NCBI RefSeq assembly: GCF_023343835.1
Contig: NC_064439.1
Location: 28,001,933-28,065,932, forward strand
Source: Lagopus muta
Lineage: Eukaryota > Chordata > Aves > Galliformes > Phasianidae
Direction of reading: 5' to 3'
DNA length: 64,000 nt
A program made the position numbers and the translations under genes. Under the pieces are notes generated by a model that worked only from the letters and a program-made list of their open reading frames with translations, was not told where the DNA came from and searched no databases. Shown piece after piece: positions 1-12,430 of this stretch (position 1 is the stretch's first letter; every line of letters starts with the position of its first letter).

Positions 1-3000
1 CTACTGGGGGAAAAGCAGATTAAGTAATTTCACCACCAGAAAACAGTATTCATTCCATGATAAATGTCAACCACTGCTCGAGTTGTGTTTTTTTCTTTCA
101 CACTTGAGCATTACTGATTAATCACAGGAATAGAAGAAGCTTTCAGTACCAGGCCAAATTGTCTGAAAGTCTTTCTAGCTTTCCCAAGCATGAATCCACA
201 CCAGAAACTATAAGGAAAAATATTTACAAGCTGGGAGGTAGGAGACACCTGGGTGGAATGAAATGGATAGTGGAAATAGAAGTCTGACTTAGCCATGGTT
301 AGAGGGAAAAGCTTATCCACAAAGTACAAATGATAAGTCATTAACAGAAACTATGCTCTTGAGATTCATTCCACGAGTATGATAGTACAGCAAGGAAACA
401 GCATCAGCAATGTCAACTGGCAGCAAAACAGAAAAAGAAATATCAGCAGGGTATTAGAAACTGATCTGGGAGAAAAAAAAAATGCCTTTTGCAGGTAAGA
501 TATATTAGGTGAGATCTGTCCTGTGACTGCAGCTCTTTTACGTGAGGAAAAGGTTCAACCCATGAAAATTGCCTCTAAAATCTCCAGATGCAACTGATGG
601 AAGATTTCCTCCAGCAGCCATGAGGAAGGTTTTTGGCTGCTCCTCTAAAAGTCACCAGCGACCCCAGGCATTAAATAGGCCCCCCGTGGAAGAGTGGGCC
701 AGAGAGCCAAACCACATGCATTTCAGACACATTGAGCAACACTGTCATCCACAGAGCACACAAGGCCTCTGGGCTATGCAAATTCTGGAAAAATCCAAAG
801 ACCAATTTGGTGCCTGCAGCATCCTGGGCTAAAGAGTGCAGAATCTGGCTAAAGCTGATTTAACCTCTCCCTCCCTTGGCTCTTTAGCCCAGGCCATCAG
901 CTCTTATCTTATCTCACTGACCTCAAGATCCAAAAATTTAAGGACAGGCACCATTTTAAAAGAAAGAATAGAGAATCATAAAGCCAGAAGATGCACTGGT
1001 AAAGGCCTACTCTGGTATCCCACAGGAACACTGTAGTGACCACAGTGCACATCGTTACATCCCTAAAATCTCTGAGGACCTGCTTCTGTGGGCTGAGCCC
1101 AAGCACAAAGCTCCTTCCACAAGGGAAGGAGTGCTTCAGCCATCGTTTGGACAACACACTCTCACAGCCTTTAGAGCTTTGGCCTCAGAAAGAAAAGGAA
1201 CAATTTATGCACTACCTTCAAGTCTCATATTTTAAGACTTCATTCATGTCAAGTCAATTCCCATGACCATAAAACAAAGCCTAATCGGAACGAGAAGGAG
1301 AAAAAGAAGTATATTCTTATTCTAATGAAAAAATTATTAGGCTCGTAAGCCTGCAGAAGCACATGGGAAGATGTCATAAGCATTTCTTTGCTCTGACAAA
1401 CTGGTTTAACAGTGAGAGCATCAGAGTAGAGATCCATCAGTGGCTTAAAAGGGAAAATCCCCAAACTGGCCACAGCATCCAAGAAAGTGTTCAGGTCTGA
1501 GTCAGCTGATAATTAGATAGTTTCACATGGCAGAAACCATTTATGGCAAGCCATGATTTCGAAAAAAATAATTTAAAAAAAAGAAGATCCTATGTACTCC
1601 ATCTCCATCTGGCATTATGGCAGGCCTGTGAATGTTAGATAGAAGACAAAAAGAAGCAAAGCAAAAGCTTTAATGGTGGCCAGGAATTTTTTTTTTAACT
1701 CCTTATCACGTTTTCATTATCGTTTGTCTCCTCCATTGGTTTGCAGCTTATCTAGATACATTAGATTATGAAGTCATGCAGAATGACTCAGTCATTGAAG
1801 TGAGTAAGCTCTTTCTATCAGAAAAAGAATACAGAGGCAAATAAAATGTTTCATTGGAGTTCATAACAGTAATTCCCATGGTGTTGCAGGGCAGAGAACC
1901 ACATGCTGTAAATGACAGTTTTGCAGTGATAACACTGTTTAAAACAAAATGCTGAGAAGATAAGTAGGGAGAATGATTCTGGAGCCTTCTGGTTTCAGAT
2001 TTACTGCTGCTGGTGTGATCTCATCATTCCAAATTACTGAATTATTTAAACAAACCTAAAATACAGTTGGTATGATGGGTTCTTGCATTACGTTCGCTTG
2101 CATCTATTTTATTTTATTCCCATTCAATTTGTACAACAGACTCCCACAAGTATTTCCCAGTAACTTTAAAATTTCTTCAATTGCTGAGATAGTGTCTCAG
2201 ACAAAGATCTATAGGTCTGAAATAAAAATAGTGAAGGGTTCAAGATGACATCATGTTTTATGAACACAAGACATGACCACAAATAACCTACAATAACCTT
2301 TAAAATTAGTTTTTTCCTGACTTCATAAAACAATATTTTATTTGGCAGCCCCTTATTGGCAAGCGCTTTGAACAGTTCTATTTGTTTTCTGTAACCAGGA
2401 AGACACAACCAGTGTTTTCACATAGGTTTCCTCAGGACTGTGGTTTTGCCATTTTCTGCCTCTTTATAGCTGCCTGCTGCTGTTGAATATTTTTCTTTGG
2501 GATGTTTATTAAGAACAAGGATATGAATTTAAAAAAAAGAAAAAAAGACCAAACTTTCCTTATAGCTGTGCTGGTGAATTTGTTCACTGTAATACAGCTG
2601 TATCAAACACACAGAAATAGATCAGGGTATCTAGAATGATCTGATTGCTTTATGTCTAAAGTTATGTAATAACATACAGCTGGCTATATGTATATTATGA
2701 GAAACTGAAGGAAATCAGCCCATATGTCCTTTGATGCATTAACCAAGACCAAGATTTAGAAATCCACCATAACTTGTAACACCATATGAAAATGGAGAAA
2801 TGGAGTTAGCCAATTGCTAAATTGAATAAAAAAACCAAAATTTAAGTGTTCAAGTTAAAGTAAATTAGAAATGAACATCACAGAGTGCAAGGAATGCTTC
2901 TGGCTTCTTTGCACATCTTACCTGTGATGAGTTGCTTTTTTGCCTCACCATTACCAGCTGTCCTGGTTGTGAGCTCCAGTTTGAGAGGTGTGTTTTCCAC

Positions 3001-6000
3001 AGTGCCTCCTGCAACGAAACCAGATTGCTTGTTGTATTTGCAGCTGCTCAGAGTTTTGTTGTTTTGAATGATGCCGCTGTGAAAAAATGGACTATTTTCC
3101 CACCACATCTGTAGAGCTAGCTATGCTGCTCCCAGTGCCAGAAGTATGTATTTTTCATTGCTGTTTTTTATTATTTGGAAAAAAATCTCCATACAGTTTG
3201 TATTCAGTATATTTTGAGCTACGGGGCACACTTAGTCGGCAGTTCAAAATTCAGTAAATCCCAACTCCTCCCAAAAAATGTTTTGTATGTTTGAGAAGGG
3301 TCACGTAACTAACAGGGATGAGCTTTTCAACCTCTGTACACAGTTTGGTCTTTTTAGTAATCCCTCTTTCTTCTCTACAGTATGAAGCTTGAGCGAATAA
3401 GGAAACCTCCAATAATTAAACTTGCTCTATTGACCTAACCAAAATGAACTGGCTTTGCAACAATGTAGCTGTCCATGTAAAAACAGGAAGTCAGATTTCC
3501 CCAAGTAACCCTTATTCACCATGAGAAAAACAGCTGGTGCTCTCTCTTCACATGCAAGTGTGTGGGGCATGGATAAAAGATGTACACTTCTGATATCCTC
3601 TCTTTTAAAAGGTTGTGTGTTTTTTTTTTTTTGGTTTTTTTTTTCCAGTGGAAGTTTTCCAGCACTCAGTTCCTGAGAGGTAGGGCCCCAAGACAGTCTG
3701 GTCGAAATCGTTAGAATCGTATCGTTGTAAGGAGAAGTCTGTGAAAATGAACAAAGAAGCCACATTAGTATAACATGAATAATCCTCCCTGACCTCCAAC
3801 GAGAAAAATAATAAAGGATTTATTACACTTTTTTTTTTTTTCTCCCTAAGAAAGAGTAATACGAAAAATCCTCCTTACAACAACAATAACCACTGTTTCA
3901 GAATCAGAGCTTTTGTGTCACTGTTTTTCAGTAGTTACGCTACATTTCTCCCAGTACACTGCTGGGATTTTTTATTTTTTATTTTGCTACACATGCTTGC
4001 ACATCTGCTCCACATGTGTGATCAGCAACTGGATTTTCTGAGCTGAACGTCCTGTTAAATGGACAGAGTGGGCAGATCATTCCTTAGAGAGCAGAGAATC
4101 TGCCTCTGGTGGATTGCCGCCAAAGGCAGTGGTGTAATAAAGAAAAGAAAGCTGCTCATTCGGATTGCTCTGAAATGAACTGTGTCCTCTCCTAAAATAC
4201 CATCTGGTTAGGATCCCTGGAGGCGCAGTCCAACACACCTAGGTCTGGCAGTCTGTATGTTTGATGGCTGCAAATGTCTCTGTGTAGGTTGGCTGGGGGG
4301 AGGTAAGATCATTAAGAATCAGAAGAGGTGAAACTGTTGTGACTTTGTCTCCTTTCACCCACCCAAACGAAATAGCACAAGAAGGCTGTGGAGGTGTTTG
4401 TGTTTTTGTTGTTGGAGTTGATAGCTAATCTTTAAAAAAGCTGTCTTGGGCTTTGCCTTTCTCTATAGGACAGGTTGTGTCTCTTCAGCTTGGGCCTTTG
4501 GTTCATTAATCAAGGATATAAGAGCAAACTGTGCAAAGGAGATTGAGTAAGCCTAATAGTATGTGTGCAAGGAAAGCCGGCTTCCAAAAATCAAATCACA
4601 CCAGGGGCTGATAACAGATGTACAAAGTTAGAGGAGAAATTAACAGATGCTTTCCAGTTTTTGCCATTATCACCAATGAAATCCAGCTCATATGGTCCAT
4701 AGATCACGTTAAAGAATCTACTGCAGATGAATTCGGTTCTCTCCTGATGCTGGCAAAATTAAGGTTGCAACTGTACCATACTGCATGTATCCTAGAGACA
4801 AGTTGGCTTTTTCAAAGTGCTGACAGTGCTACTATAAGGATTCCTCTTGTTTATCAGTTAAGTCTGTAACCAGACAAACAAATGCTATCGCACTGGATAA
4901 ATCCATCCCTGTAATGCATGTGCTGCTAAGCAGGGAACATGACTGTTTCATTCTCAACAAACAAAATCTTTCATTTTCTTCTCAGTCTGAATCTATCTTG
5001 GTGAATTAGACAGGGCCTGGGAACATTCCTGGGCACTGGATTATGATCGTCTATGATGTTAAACAGTCAGGCAAGTCCCTAGCACCCGCAGGGCTGTTGC
5101 CAAGCACCTCCAAACCACTCCCAGGCATAAATCAGAAGCAGGGGATTTCCAGTACCGTTCTCAATTGACAATTTGCAAGTAGACACCAGTTCTGAAGTTT
5201 AAGAGTATTTACTAGAGCCGAGCTGGCTGCTCCTCACCCGTTGGTCTCGGTTCCTGGGAACACTGAGAATGTCTCAGAAGTCCATAGCCCTGGACAACAC
5301 TTGCCAGCATGACTTTATTTTAAGCAAAGGCAGAACCTACCAATTCTTGAGGTAGAAGTTTCTTTCTGCCTGGGGAGACCATTTTCTTTGTAAACAAGCC
5401 CAAGTTACGAAACTCTGGAGTTATTTTCAGGACTTCTTTCTGCAGACACCACTTAACAGGGTTTTGTTTCTGCAACTGCCCTGGAAGCTGTTGGGTGACT
5501 GATGGGGTGGGTCTCACTGCCTCTAGCTAATGCAATCACTCTCCCCCTGTGAAACAACCCTAAAAACGTTTTGTTTTTCCTTTGTTGTTTTTTTTTTTTT
5601 TTTCTTTTCCAAAGGTGTTTTAAAATAGCTACTGCTGTTGGTTATACTGTGAGCTCCTATTGTTCCTATTTATCCATCTGCTTGTAATTATGCTGGCTTC
5701 AGGATGATTTTTTAGTTAATTTGAAATAATTAATTTGATTATTGCTTACCGCCCAACAGAAAAATGACTCAAAGTCATGATTCTGCCTTTGGAGGACTTT
5801 TCAAGAACTTGAATTCAGTTCAAATTCAAATTGATTATCATCATTTTAAAATTATCTTGAGCAAGACATTTAAAAAAAATGCTTTAAAACAATGGCATAA
5901 AGCGTATCCTAAAGAAACGACTGTCCTTTGGCTCCTGTAGCTGTTATTCTAGCAACTACAAAAACTGAGAAAATCATCAGTTTCACTAACAGCTAATATT

Positions 6001-8182
6001 GGCTCTGTTGGGTCACAGCAGGTATTCCAAGGAAAGCCTTTTGTTTAACTTGTATTTTCCGGGCTTCTCCGCATGAAGCTACAATCTGTCAGGAATGTTC
6101 ACTTGCAGTCTCAGGGGGAGTTTTGACTGAGCCCAACACTTCCAGGCTCAGCCCCAGGGTGCCAGGTGCAAAGAGCAGGAGTTGAGGCTGGGGCTGAAGG
6201 GCTTCCAGTCAGCTGGGAACTAACTCTGGTGCCCAAACTGGTCAAGCCAGCAGCTTCCATCGCAGATCTCCAGACCTCTGCCCCAGCAACCTTGACTTTC
6301 CACAGCTTGGGGTTTCATGTTCAGAATTTTGGGATCAGTGAACCAACTTCATTGCAATGACAGTTTCTATTAGATAATTTCTGATGGAAATTAACGGAAT
6401 AAACATAAGGTAGGAAAGAAAGCAGTAAAGCAGTGAACTATTCATTAATTAATTATTATAATTAGCTAATGCTATGTAAAAAAGCTGAAGTTTAAAGTTG
6501 AGGGAAGGTTTTGCAGATTGGGAACTGGAGATGGCTAAGGAGCAGAATTAAACATCTTTAGCCAGACTGGATTAGGTTCAGAATAAAACAGGATCCATTT
6601 AAGGAAATACTACTTGCAAAATAACACTGTTTGAGTAATATAAAGACTTCTCTCCTTGTTTCAAATAGAGATCCTATCATGATCAATCATTGTGTGCAAA
6701 AAGATGACTTCATAAATAGCCATCAATAAAACTTTTTAGTCATTATCTAAATCACTGTAGCAGGTTAGTAAGTAATGATAAGGTGAAGCCATTTTGGTGA
6801 TGAACTAAAAGTCTCTCAGAGCCCAGCACTTAAACTGAACCCAGTCTGAAGTTTGGTTATGTTCAGTTAAAGGTTTTCAGTGTTTTCTGGTTTTTTTCTT
6901 GCTTTTCTGAGCCCTAACCATGCTCAGCCCTCTGCCCTTTTCCCAATGAGCTTACATCTCCCAGTACAGCAGCCCCCTCATTAGTGACAACGGCATCTTG
7001 TGGCAGTGACACAGCTGTGGCTGTGAGTGGACCTGCTCACTCTACCTGTGCTACCAGGGGTCTGTGGCACCTCTGCAAACTGAACTTGTGATGGAGGAAA
7101 GGGGCCAAGGATTTTTTGGGAGTGTACATGAGAAATACATTGTTGGTTTGAGCAGAGGAGATCCTTTTTTGAGACTTTTCTTATTGGCACTTTTGTCCTG
7201 CACCACAATACTTTTTCTCATTGTAAGATTGTCTATAAAAAAGACTAAATTCGAGGCCAATAACCTCTCTCACCTTGGGAACTGATTTGGAGATTGGGAC
7301 CCTTTGTTAGAATGCCCCCAACCAAGCAAATAAAGCTTTGAGAAATCAAACCATTCTACATTTGTATTTCTACTGTAATACACCTAATAATAATTCAAAT
7401 CTTAGCCATTCTATAGGGTCACATAAAGAGAGGGACAAGGATATAAAGGAAGACAATATGCAGGACATAGATTCCTGCATCATAAATAGGTGATTTTAGC
7501 AAACAGTGGTACAAAAGCAGAATTCTTCACACCATGCAATAAGCCATAACAACTACCTTCTACTGTGCCTGGTATATGGCTTTCTAGGTTTCACTGAGCT
7601 TAAGACAAGGAATCAGTCCTACAGTATTGTGCCATACCTTCTTACTTCACAAATACTCTGATGGCATTATGGGCTATTTAGAGAAAAAAATAGGAAAAGA
7701 ATGTTTGCTGACTTTGTTCAGTGTTGTCAACACGGATTTTAATTGCCTCAGCAAGTTGTCATTAGGTGAAAGATAACAGTCTGCCAAGTCTAGAGAGTAA
7801 ACACTTTGTGTTGATCCTCCCACAAAGCATTCAAATAAGAAACTGGAGCTTATTCAGCGTAACTCAGGTTTAAGTATCTCATTTTCAAGATAGTTCATTC
7901 TTCATGACCTTTCAGATTCTCGTCTCTTCATGTTTGTGCTCAGCCTTCTGAACCTTGCTGCCTGCTCTTTCATGTTTAACATATGGTTAATCAGATATAG
8001 GTTATCATAATATTTGTGAACAAGATGAAGGTGCCTCTTTATTACTCACCTGAAGCCTGGTTTTAAATGTTACCATCTTAAATGTTCATAGGCTTTATTC
8101 TTATTCTCCAAACTGCATACTGTTTACACATGTTCCTTCTAGGCATATAATACAGATATTAAAATGCAAACACACACACATA
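1..8182. other. Unique AT-rich DNA, no recognised gene
   Basis: I recognise no gene or dispersed repeat here. T tracts lie near 3613-3651, 3830-3841 and 5588-5603. A cluster of TAAT/ATTA motifs sits at 6440-6475. All open frames are under 115 codons and look like noise. Two short splice-bounded open segments (1747-1803 and 4489-4546, + strand) are treated under findings because they are too short to call. Confidence 0.6.
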
Positions 8183-8735
8183 TGAGGGCTACTCCAAAAG
8201 TAATTGTCTTCTATTTTTTTTCATTGGCCCATGATGCCAAGGTTGAATGTAGGTGATATAGCAGTAAAGGCTGAACCTCCCTGCCAATATTCAGTTGTAT
8301 ATTGTTGCCGTGAGACAGATGACAGCAGAGGAGCAGTCTGACAGAATGGCATCTGACATGGAAATGTGTATGAAGCAAAAGTTTATGATCAAATTCCTCC
8401 ATACAGAAAAAATAGCATCCACTGATATTCATTAATACTCATCAAATGTTTATGGAGACCAACAGTCAAAGTGAGCACAGTGAGGCAATTGTTGGTGCAT
8501 TTCAGCACTTTTGACAACACCAGTGGGTCATTTCCACTAGCACAGATTTTTATGAGTGCACCATGCAGGCTCTTATTCATCACATGTGAAAATGCACAGC
8601 TAATGGTGGTGCCTATGCTGGAAAAGTAGTGTTTTGAAGCTGAAAATTTGTTCTATCAAATAGTGTAATTGTGCTCCTTGTAGCTGTTGTAGTTTCCATG
8701 TGAATAAATAGCAGGCATTACTTTCAGAGCAACAT
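8183..8735 (+). mobile_element. GalluHop-type mariner, non-autonomous derivative
   Basis: The left end reads TGAGGGCTACTCCAAAAG and follows a TA dinucleotide at 8181-8182, as expected for Tc1/mariner insertion. The right end (about 8700-8735) is the inverted counterpart, with AATAAATAGCAGGCATTACTTTCAGAGC. The interior aligns by eye, in opposite orientation, with the copy at 40962-41515. The length is about 553 bp, well below the roughly 1.2-1.3 kb of transposase-coding mariners, so this looks like an internally deleted, non-autonomous form. The short open frames inside are broken and not functional. The strand given is arbitrary and only marks that this copy is opposite to the 26310 and 40962 copies. 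Family identity comes from remembered terminal sequence, not from a search. Confidence 0.85.
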
Positions 8736-9270
8736 GCATGTGTAAATTTGCATTCACGTGACATATATTGTATGTACAAATAGAATGCACACAACATATC
8801 ATACATGCAATCTATGCATTTATATGAAACTAGCACCTCTTAATGCATCTGCAAGATCACTTCACAATCCGAGTCAGCACAGCAAAGCAGCCCAAATGCT
8901 TGGGACAGCTTGTATTTAAGTGCTCTTTCCACATGCGGGTGTGGTAAGCAAGCAAATGCCGAGTGGAAGAGGATTACATTGAGAGAAGAACATATTTGCC
9001 CCTGATTTTACAGAGCAAGGATAAAAAAAATAAAGTACGTAGAAGGCATTGCCCTAGGAAACAGAAGAGGGAGTTTCCAGAGGAGGTTTCCAGTCTCATC
9101 TGGAAAATGGGTCAGTCAGAATTTCAGTCCAGAGAAGATAACAAAAAGTTAGTCGGGGTAAGAAAAAGTCCTGGAATGGGAAAAGCATTCTTGAAGCTCA
9201 GAAAATGATGGAGCAGGAGGGGATGGATTTGCAGCTGACAACAATCTCTATATGAAGAGAAATTTTGCAG
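8736..9270. other. Unique spacer, nothing recognised
   Basis: There is a purine-rich stretch from about 8960 to 9200 with an open frame rich in Lys, Arg and Glu. A donor-like GGG/GTAAGA sits at its end near 9157. The frame ends in phase 0 and does not fit the phase-1 acceptor at 9270, so I do not call it an exon. Confidence 0.5.
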
Positions 9271-9411
9271 CTGGTGTAGCAGAAGGTATTTTGGCCAGCA
9301 GGACCTGCAGCAGAGGCTGTGATATCATCTGGAATGTCAAAAGCTTTTACCGTTCTGAGAAGTGTGTGCAGAGGCGAGTGCTGCCAGTGGGTTCTGCATT
9401 CTCTCTCCTTG
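9271..9411 (+). CDS. Candidate internal coding exon, gene unknown
   Basis: This is a 141-bp segment open in one frame across its whole length, entering and leaving in phase 1. The acceptor is AAATTTTGCAG before 9271 and the donor is CTTG/GTAAGTTCC after 9411, a near-consensus donor. The segment is richer in G+C than its surroundings. The peptide begins GVAEGILASRTCSRGCD after the split first codon and ends PVGSAFSLL before the split last codon. I recognise no domain. The exit phase fits the candidate exon at 10453, about 1 kb downstream, and joining them leaves the frame open with an Ala codon at the junction. It could instead be a non-coding RNA exon or a chance open segment. The other two frames contain stops. 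Confidence 0.33.
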
Positions 9412-9691
9412 GTAAGTTCCCTAGGAGCTACTGTTAGATTTTTCCCCTGAAATGTGTGCAAATCTGTAGAATATGCAAACCCCTACCGTATGACATGTCA
9501 ACTGAAACAAACCATAAGCCTTTGTCTTAGGACTTTTTGCTTTTCTTATGCTAACCTACTTGAAGATTGGTAAAGCTTGTATGTGAGACTTCAATCCTCT
9601 TCTATTCAGAAGACAAGAGTGCAATATTTTTACTAAGCTGTGTACTTTCTTGATCTCCATCCCTCAGGAGAAATCTTATAAAGTATCTTAG

Positions 9692-10213
9692 ATGATTGGT
9701 CAAAACTTCTGCTCTTGTTATTCTTTTGGACCTGAGAAACTGGCTGAAGTTCAAGGTTTTGGGACTGCTTCAAAGGGGAGCAAAAGCTGGCACAGGAATC
9801 AATACTTCTTTCAAATAATTTTATATATTTACAAGGAATGGATTGACCCTCTTTTCCTGAGGAGAAAAACCACAGTTGTTCACCACATCAATGTCCTTCT
9901 AAGTTATCTCCCCATGAGGACTCTTTCAAGGCTTTTCAGGGTTGTGCAACCAGCTGTTGTTCAAGTGCATTTTTTAATTTCTCCTCCTTTTCCTTCTATA
10001 CCACATGAAGAAACGCATGGCAGAGGGGTCACAAATAGTAGAAACTGGGCTAATAGAAAAATCAAACTAACACAGTTACATCAGACCTGTGTTGCACATG
10101 AGCTAATAAAATTTGCAGAAGTTAGGGCTTATAAATGCAAGCCCAGTGCAATATACAGGAAGTTGGTTTGTTTGGGGGATATCTTTTACTATCTCCAGAA
10201 GCCAATACCTTGA
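9692..10213 (+). other. Longest open frame (173 codons), probably not a gene
   Basis: The frame runs from an ATG to a stop. It has no recognisable domain, no repeats and a mixed, unstructured-looking composition. It lies between the two candidate exons at 9271 and 10453, so it would be intronic if they are real. I record it because it is the longest frame in the window, but a frame of this size somewhere in 64 kb on six frames can arise by chance. No promoter or poly-A signal clearly belongs to it. Confidence 0.12.
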
Positions 10214-10452
10214 ACAGTATGAATGGATCACCCTGGGTTACTATTAGCTTGGGAATATTTAGAATTAATAAAAAAAAGAATATTATTCTTTTTTTCCTCC
10301 GTTTATTTCTCTTGTGCATTCAGTCCTTAATTCAAGTGATGCTCTTTTCATCTTTCCACCCAAAGTGTTAAGATCCTTCAGTTGTTTTCAACACGTATTT
10401 GTTTTAATGCAGAAATCAGTGATAGCACATGAAAGGTGTTTTTTAATTGCAG

Positions 10453-10545
10453 CCAAAGAGTTTGTGTTGTCAATAAATGAAGAATTGGAAGAAGCTGAAG
10501 AAGTTGCAATTCAGCAATTGTTTTCTATGAATAGTAAATACAAAG
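10453..10545 (+). CDS. Candidate coding exon, Glu-rich helix, gene unknown
   Basis: This is a 93-bp segment (31 codons' worth) with phase 1 at both ends. The acceptor is TGTTTTTTAATTGCAG before 10453 and the donor is CAAAG/GTATAC after 10545. The peptide contains FVLSINEELEEAEEVAIQQL followed by FSMNSKYK. The run of Glu, Ala and Leu is what an amphipathic or coiled-coil helix looks like. I cannot assign a family. It follows the phase-1 candidate exon at 9271. About 270 bp downstream, after the acceptor TGCTTCTGTGTTGCAG, a segment starting at 10817 would add Gly-Asp-Val and then TAA at 10825-10827 in the same phase, making a possible terminal exon. A chance origin is not excluded. Confidence 0.38.
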
Positions 10546-10827
10546 GTATACTGTGCACTGCTTAACATTTTAATCTGTAGTTACTTTTTATATTTAGTGT
10601 GGACAGTATGGATTTTAATTGAGTATCTGTGAACCAAACTTATTCATGCACCTAGTCAAATCCTTAAACCAGTCCTCTGTATAAAGTTGCCAATATACAA
10701 GGATACAGACTTCACTTGGATGGGCCTCACTGAGAGGGGGCTCACAGGAGCAAGTTGTAAGTAAAGGTGGGGTCAGAAGTGGTAGCAATTTTTGAGCATG
10801 TGCTTCTGTGTTGCAGGAGATGTGTAA

Positions 10828-12219
10828 TTGTATGAATTCACTGTCAAGCCTGTGGGTAAATGGTGACAGAGAAATGATGTCTGTGCAGAGTGGGAACAGC
10901 TCTCCCTAGCTACAACATGTTGCATGCTGTCACCTTTAATGAATGTTTATAAAGTACTTGGGGACCTTTACATGCAAAGTGCTATGCACGAGCCACTGAT
11001 AATTAAATGTTTTATGTTGTACTTGTTTAAGCCAATGCTAACAGTAACTAATGGAAAACTTCATGTCTGTGACTGAAAAAGGTCAGAATAATTGGAAAGA
11101 GATGACTGTCTGGGTGAAATGTGTGAAATCGGAAAAAAGCCTGTCTGAAGAGTGTAATGTGCTCTCACAAATGGGTGGAGAAAGGATTCTTTTTCATTCA
11201 GTTGTATTCCATCTAATATGTTAGAACAAGAATGCAGCAAGCTGATAGCGTCAGAATGTCTTCTGTGTATGTTGCACTGACAGCAGGCAGCACTTAAACT
11301 GGATGCAGTATCGAAAGGATCCAGTGTCTAAATGATAATCAAACGTATTACACGCCAGTGGTCATTTGACAATTTTAACATCAGCGAAAGAGTCCAATCT
11401 CCTTGTTGGGAATTATGATTCTTCTCTGAATTGGGGTAAGACTCATTATCCACAGTGCTAGTACTGCTGCTTAAATCAAGAGGTGAGTGGCTGTAACAAG
11501 CAGCATTATAAAATGAACAGGTAGGGGACAGCTGAGAATAACACCAACGGGCCCTGTTGTACCACACGAGATTCAGCAAGACTGAATGTGAGTGCAGATG
11601 CAATCTGAACATGCCCTTGTGCACGTGTACGGTGTCTGGTTAAACTCCTCATTCTCTGGCTAGCCCTGGCAGTGGAAGAAGTGCTGCCTGCTCCCCAAAA
11701 TCACACACCAGGTGCAGCTCCCTTGGCTCAGCACTGCCATTCACAGCACTGATTTGCACCTGCTTCAGAACAGCCCACACATTCTGCTAACCTGAAAAAG
11801 CGAGAACCAGGTAACAAGTGCTTTAACACTAAGCAAATACGTGTAAGAAATCTTTGCCGGCTCTCTTCCTCGCTGTTAACCTGTGACTCCACGACTTCAT
11901 GATAATTTGCTACAATAAATTTTACTTTTAAAAGTTCTCTGCCAGATTGGCTGAAGAACACACTCACTGCTTTCTCCACACGTTCACTCGTGCAGTACCT
12001 GTGGGCCCCGGCTGCCCGATTACCTCAGCAGGTGGAGGCCTTGCATCCCCGTGAGCCAGCTGGAAGGCTACAAACTCACCCTTGGCACAAACGGGGATGC
12101 CTTCTTTCTCTCTCTTTTTTTTTTTTTTTCCCGCTCCTACACTTTCACTTCATAATATCACAAATTGCATTTCATTAGCTAAGCCCATTAGCTAACCTTT
12201 AGCAGATACCCAGTAAGGT
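10828..12219. other. Unique non-coding DNA (possible 3' UTR)
   Basis: If the + strand exon chain is real, this would begin with its 3' untranslated region. An ATTAAA occurs near 11003 and an AATAAA near 11914, but neither is clearly tied to a cleavage site. I see no repeat family here. A T tract lies just inside the right part of the region at about 12116-12130. Confidence 0.4.
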
Positions 12220-12430
12220 TAAGTGCCGAAGTGGCTCACCGGAGGAAAATTGCGCTGTGCAGACGGCAGGGCTCAGAGGGTCGGTCTGCGGCAGTCCATT
12301 CCTGGTGTTATACTCCCTCTGCAGGGCACAGCCGGCCCGCAGCTGCTCAGGCTTCCTCCTCTCCCCCTCCTCCTCCTCTCTTTCTTCCAGGGAAACGCGC
12401 TTTCTACACCCTGCAATTATCCAGCGTATC
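12220..12430. promoter_or_regulatory. CpG-rich cluster, possible regulatory element
   Basis: I count about eleven CpG dinucleotides in roughly 210 bp, including GCCGGCCCGC and AAACGCGC. The flanks are almost free of CpG. A pyrimidine-rich run (about 12355-12391) follows. It is too short for a standard CpG island call, and no TATA box or initiator stands out. It could be an enhancer, an alternative promoter or a GC-rich unique patch. Confidence 0.25.

Noticed and set aside
3648..3678. 31-bp + strand segment after a long T tract, with GTAGGG donor
   Set aside because: It is very short, open in two frames, and the acceptor is simply the end of a homopolymer tract.
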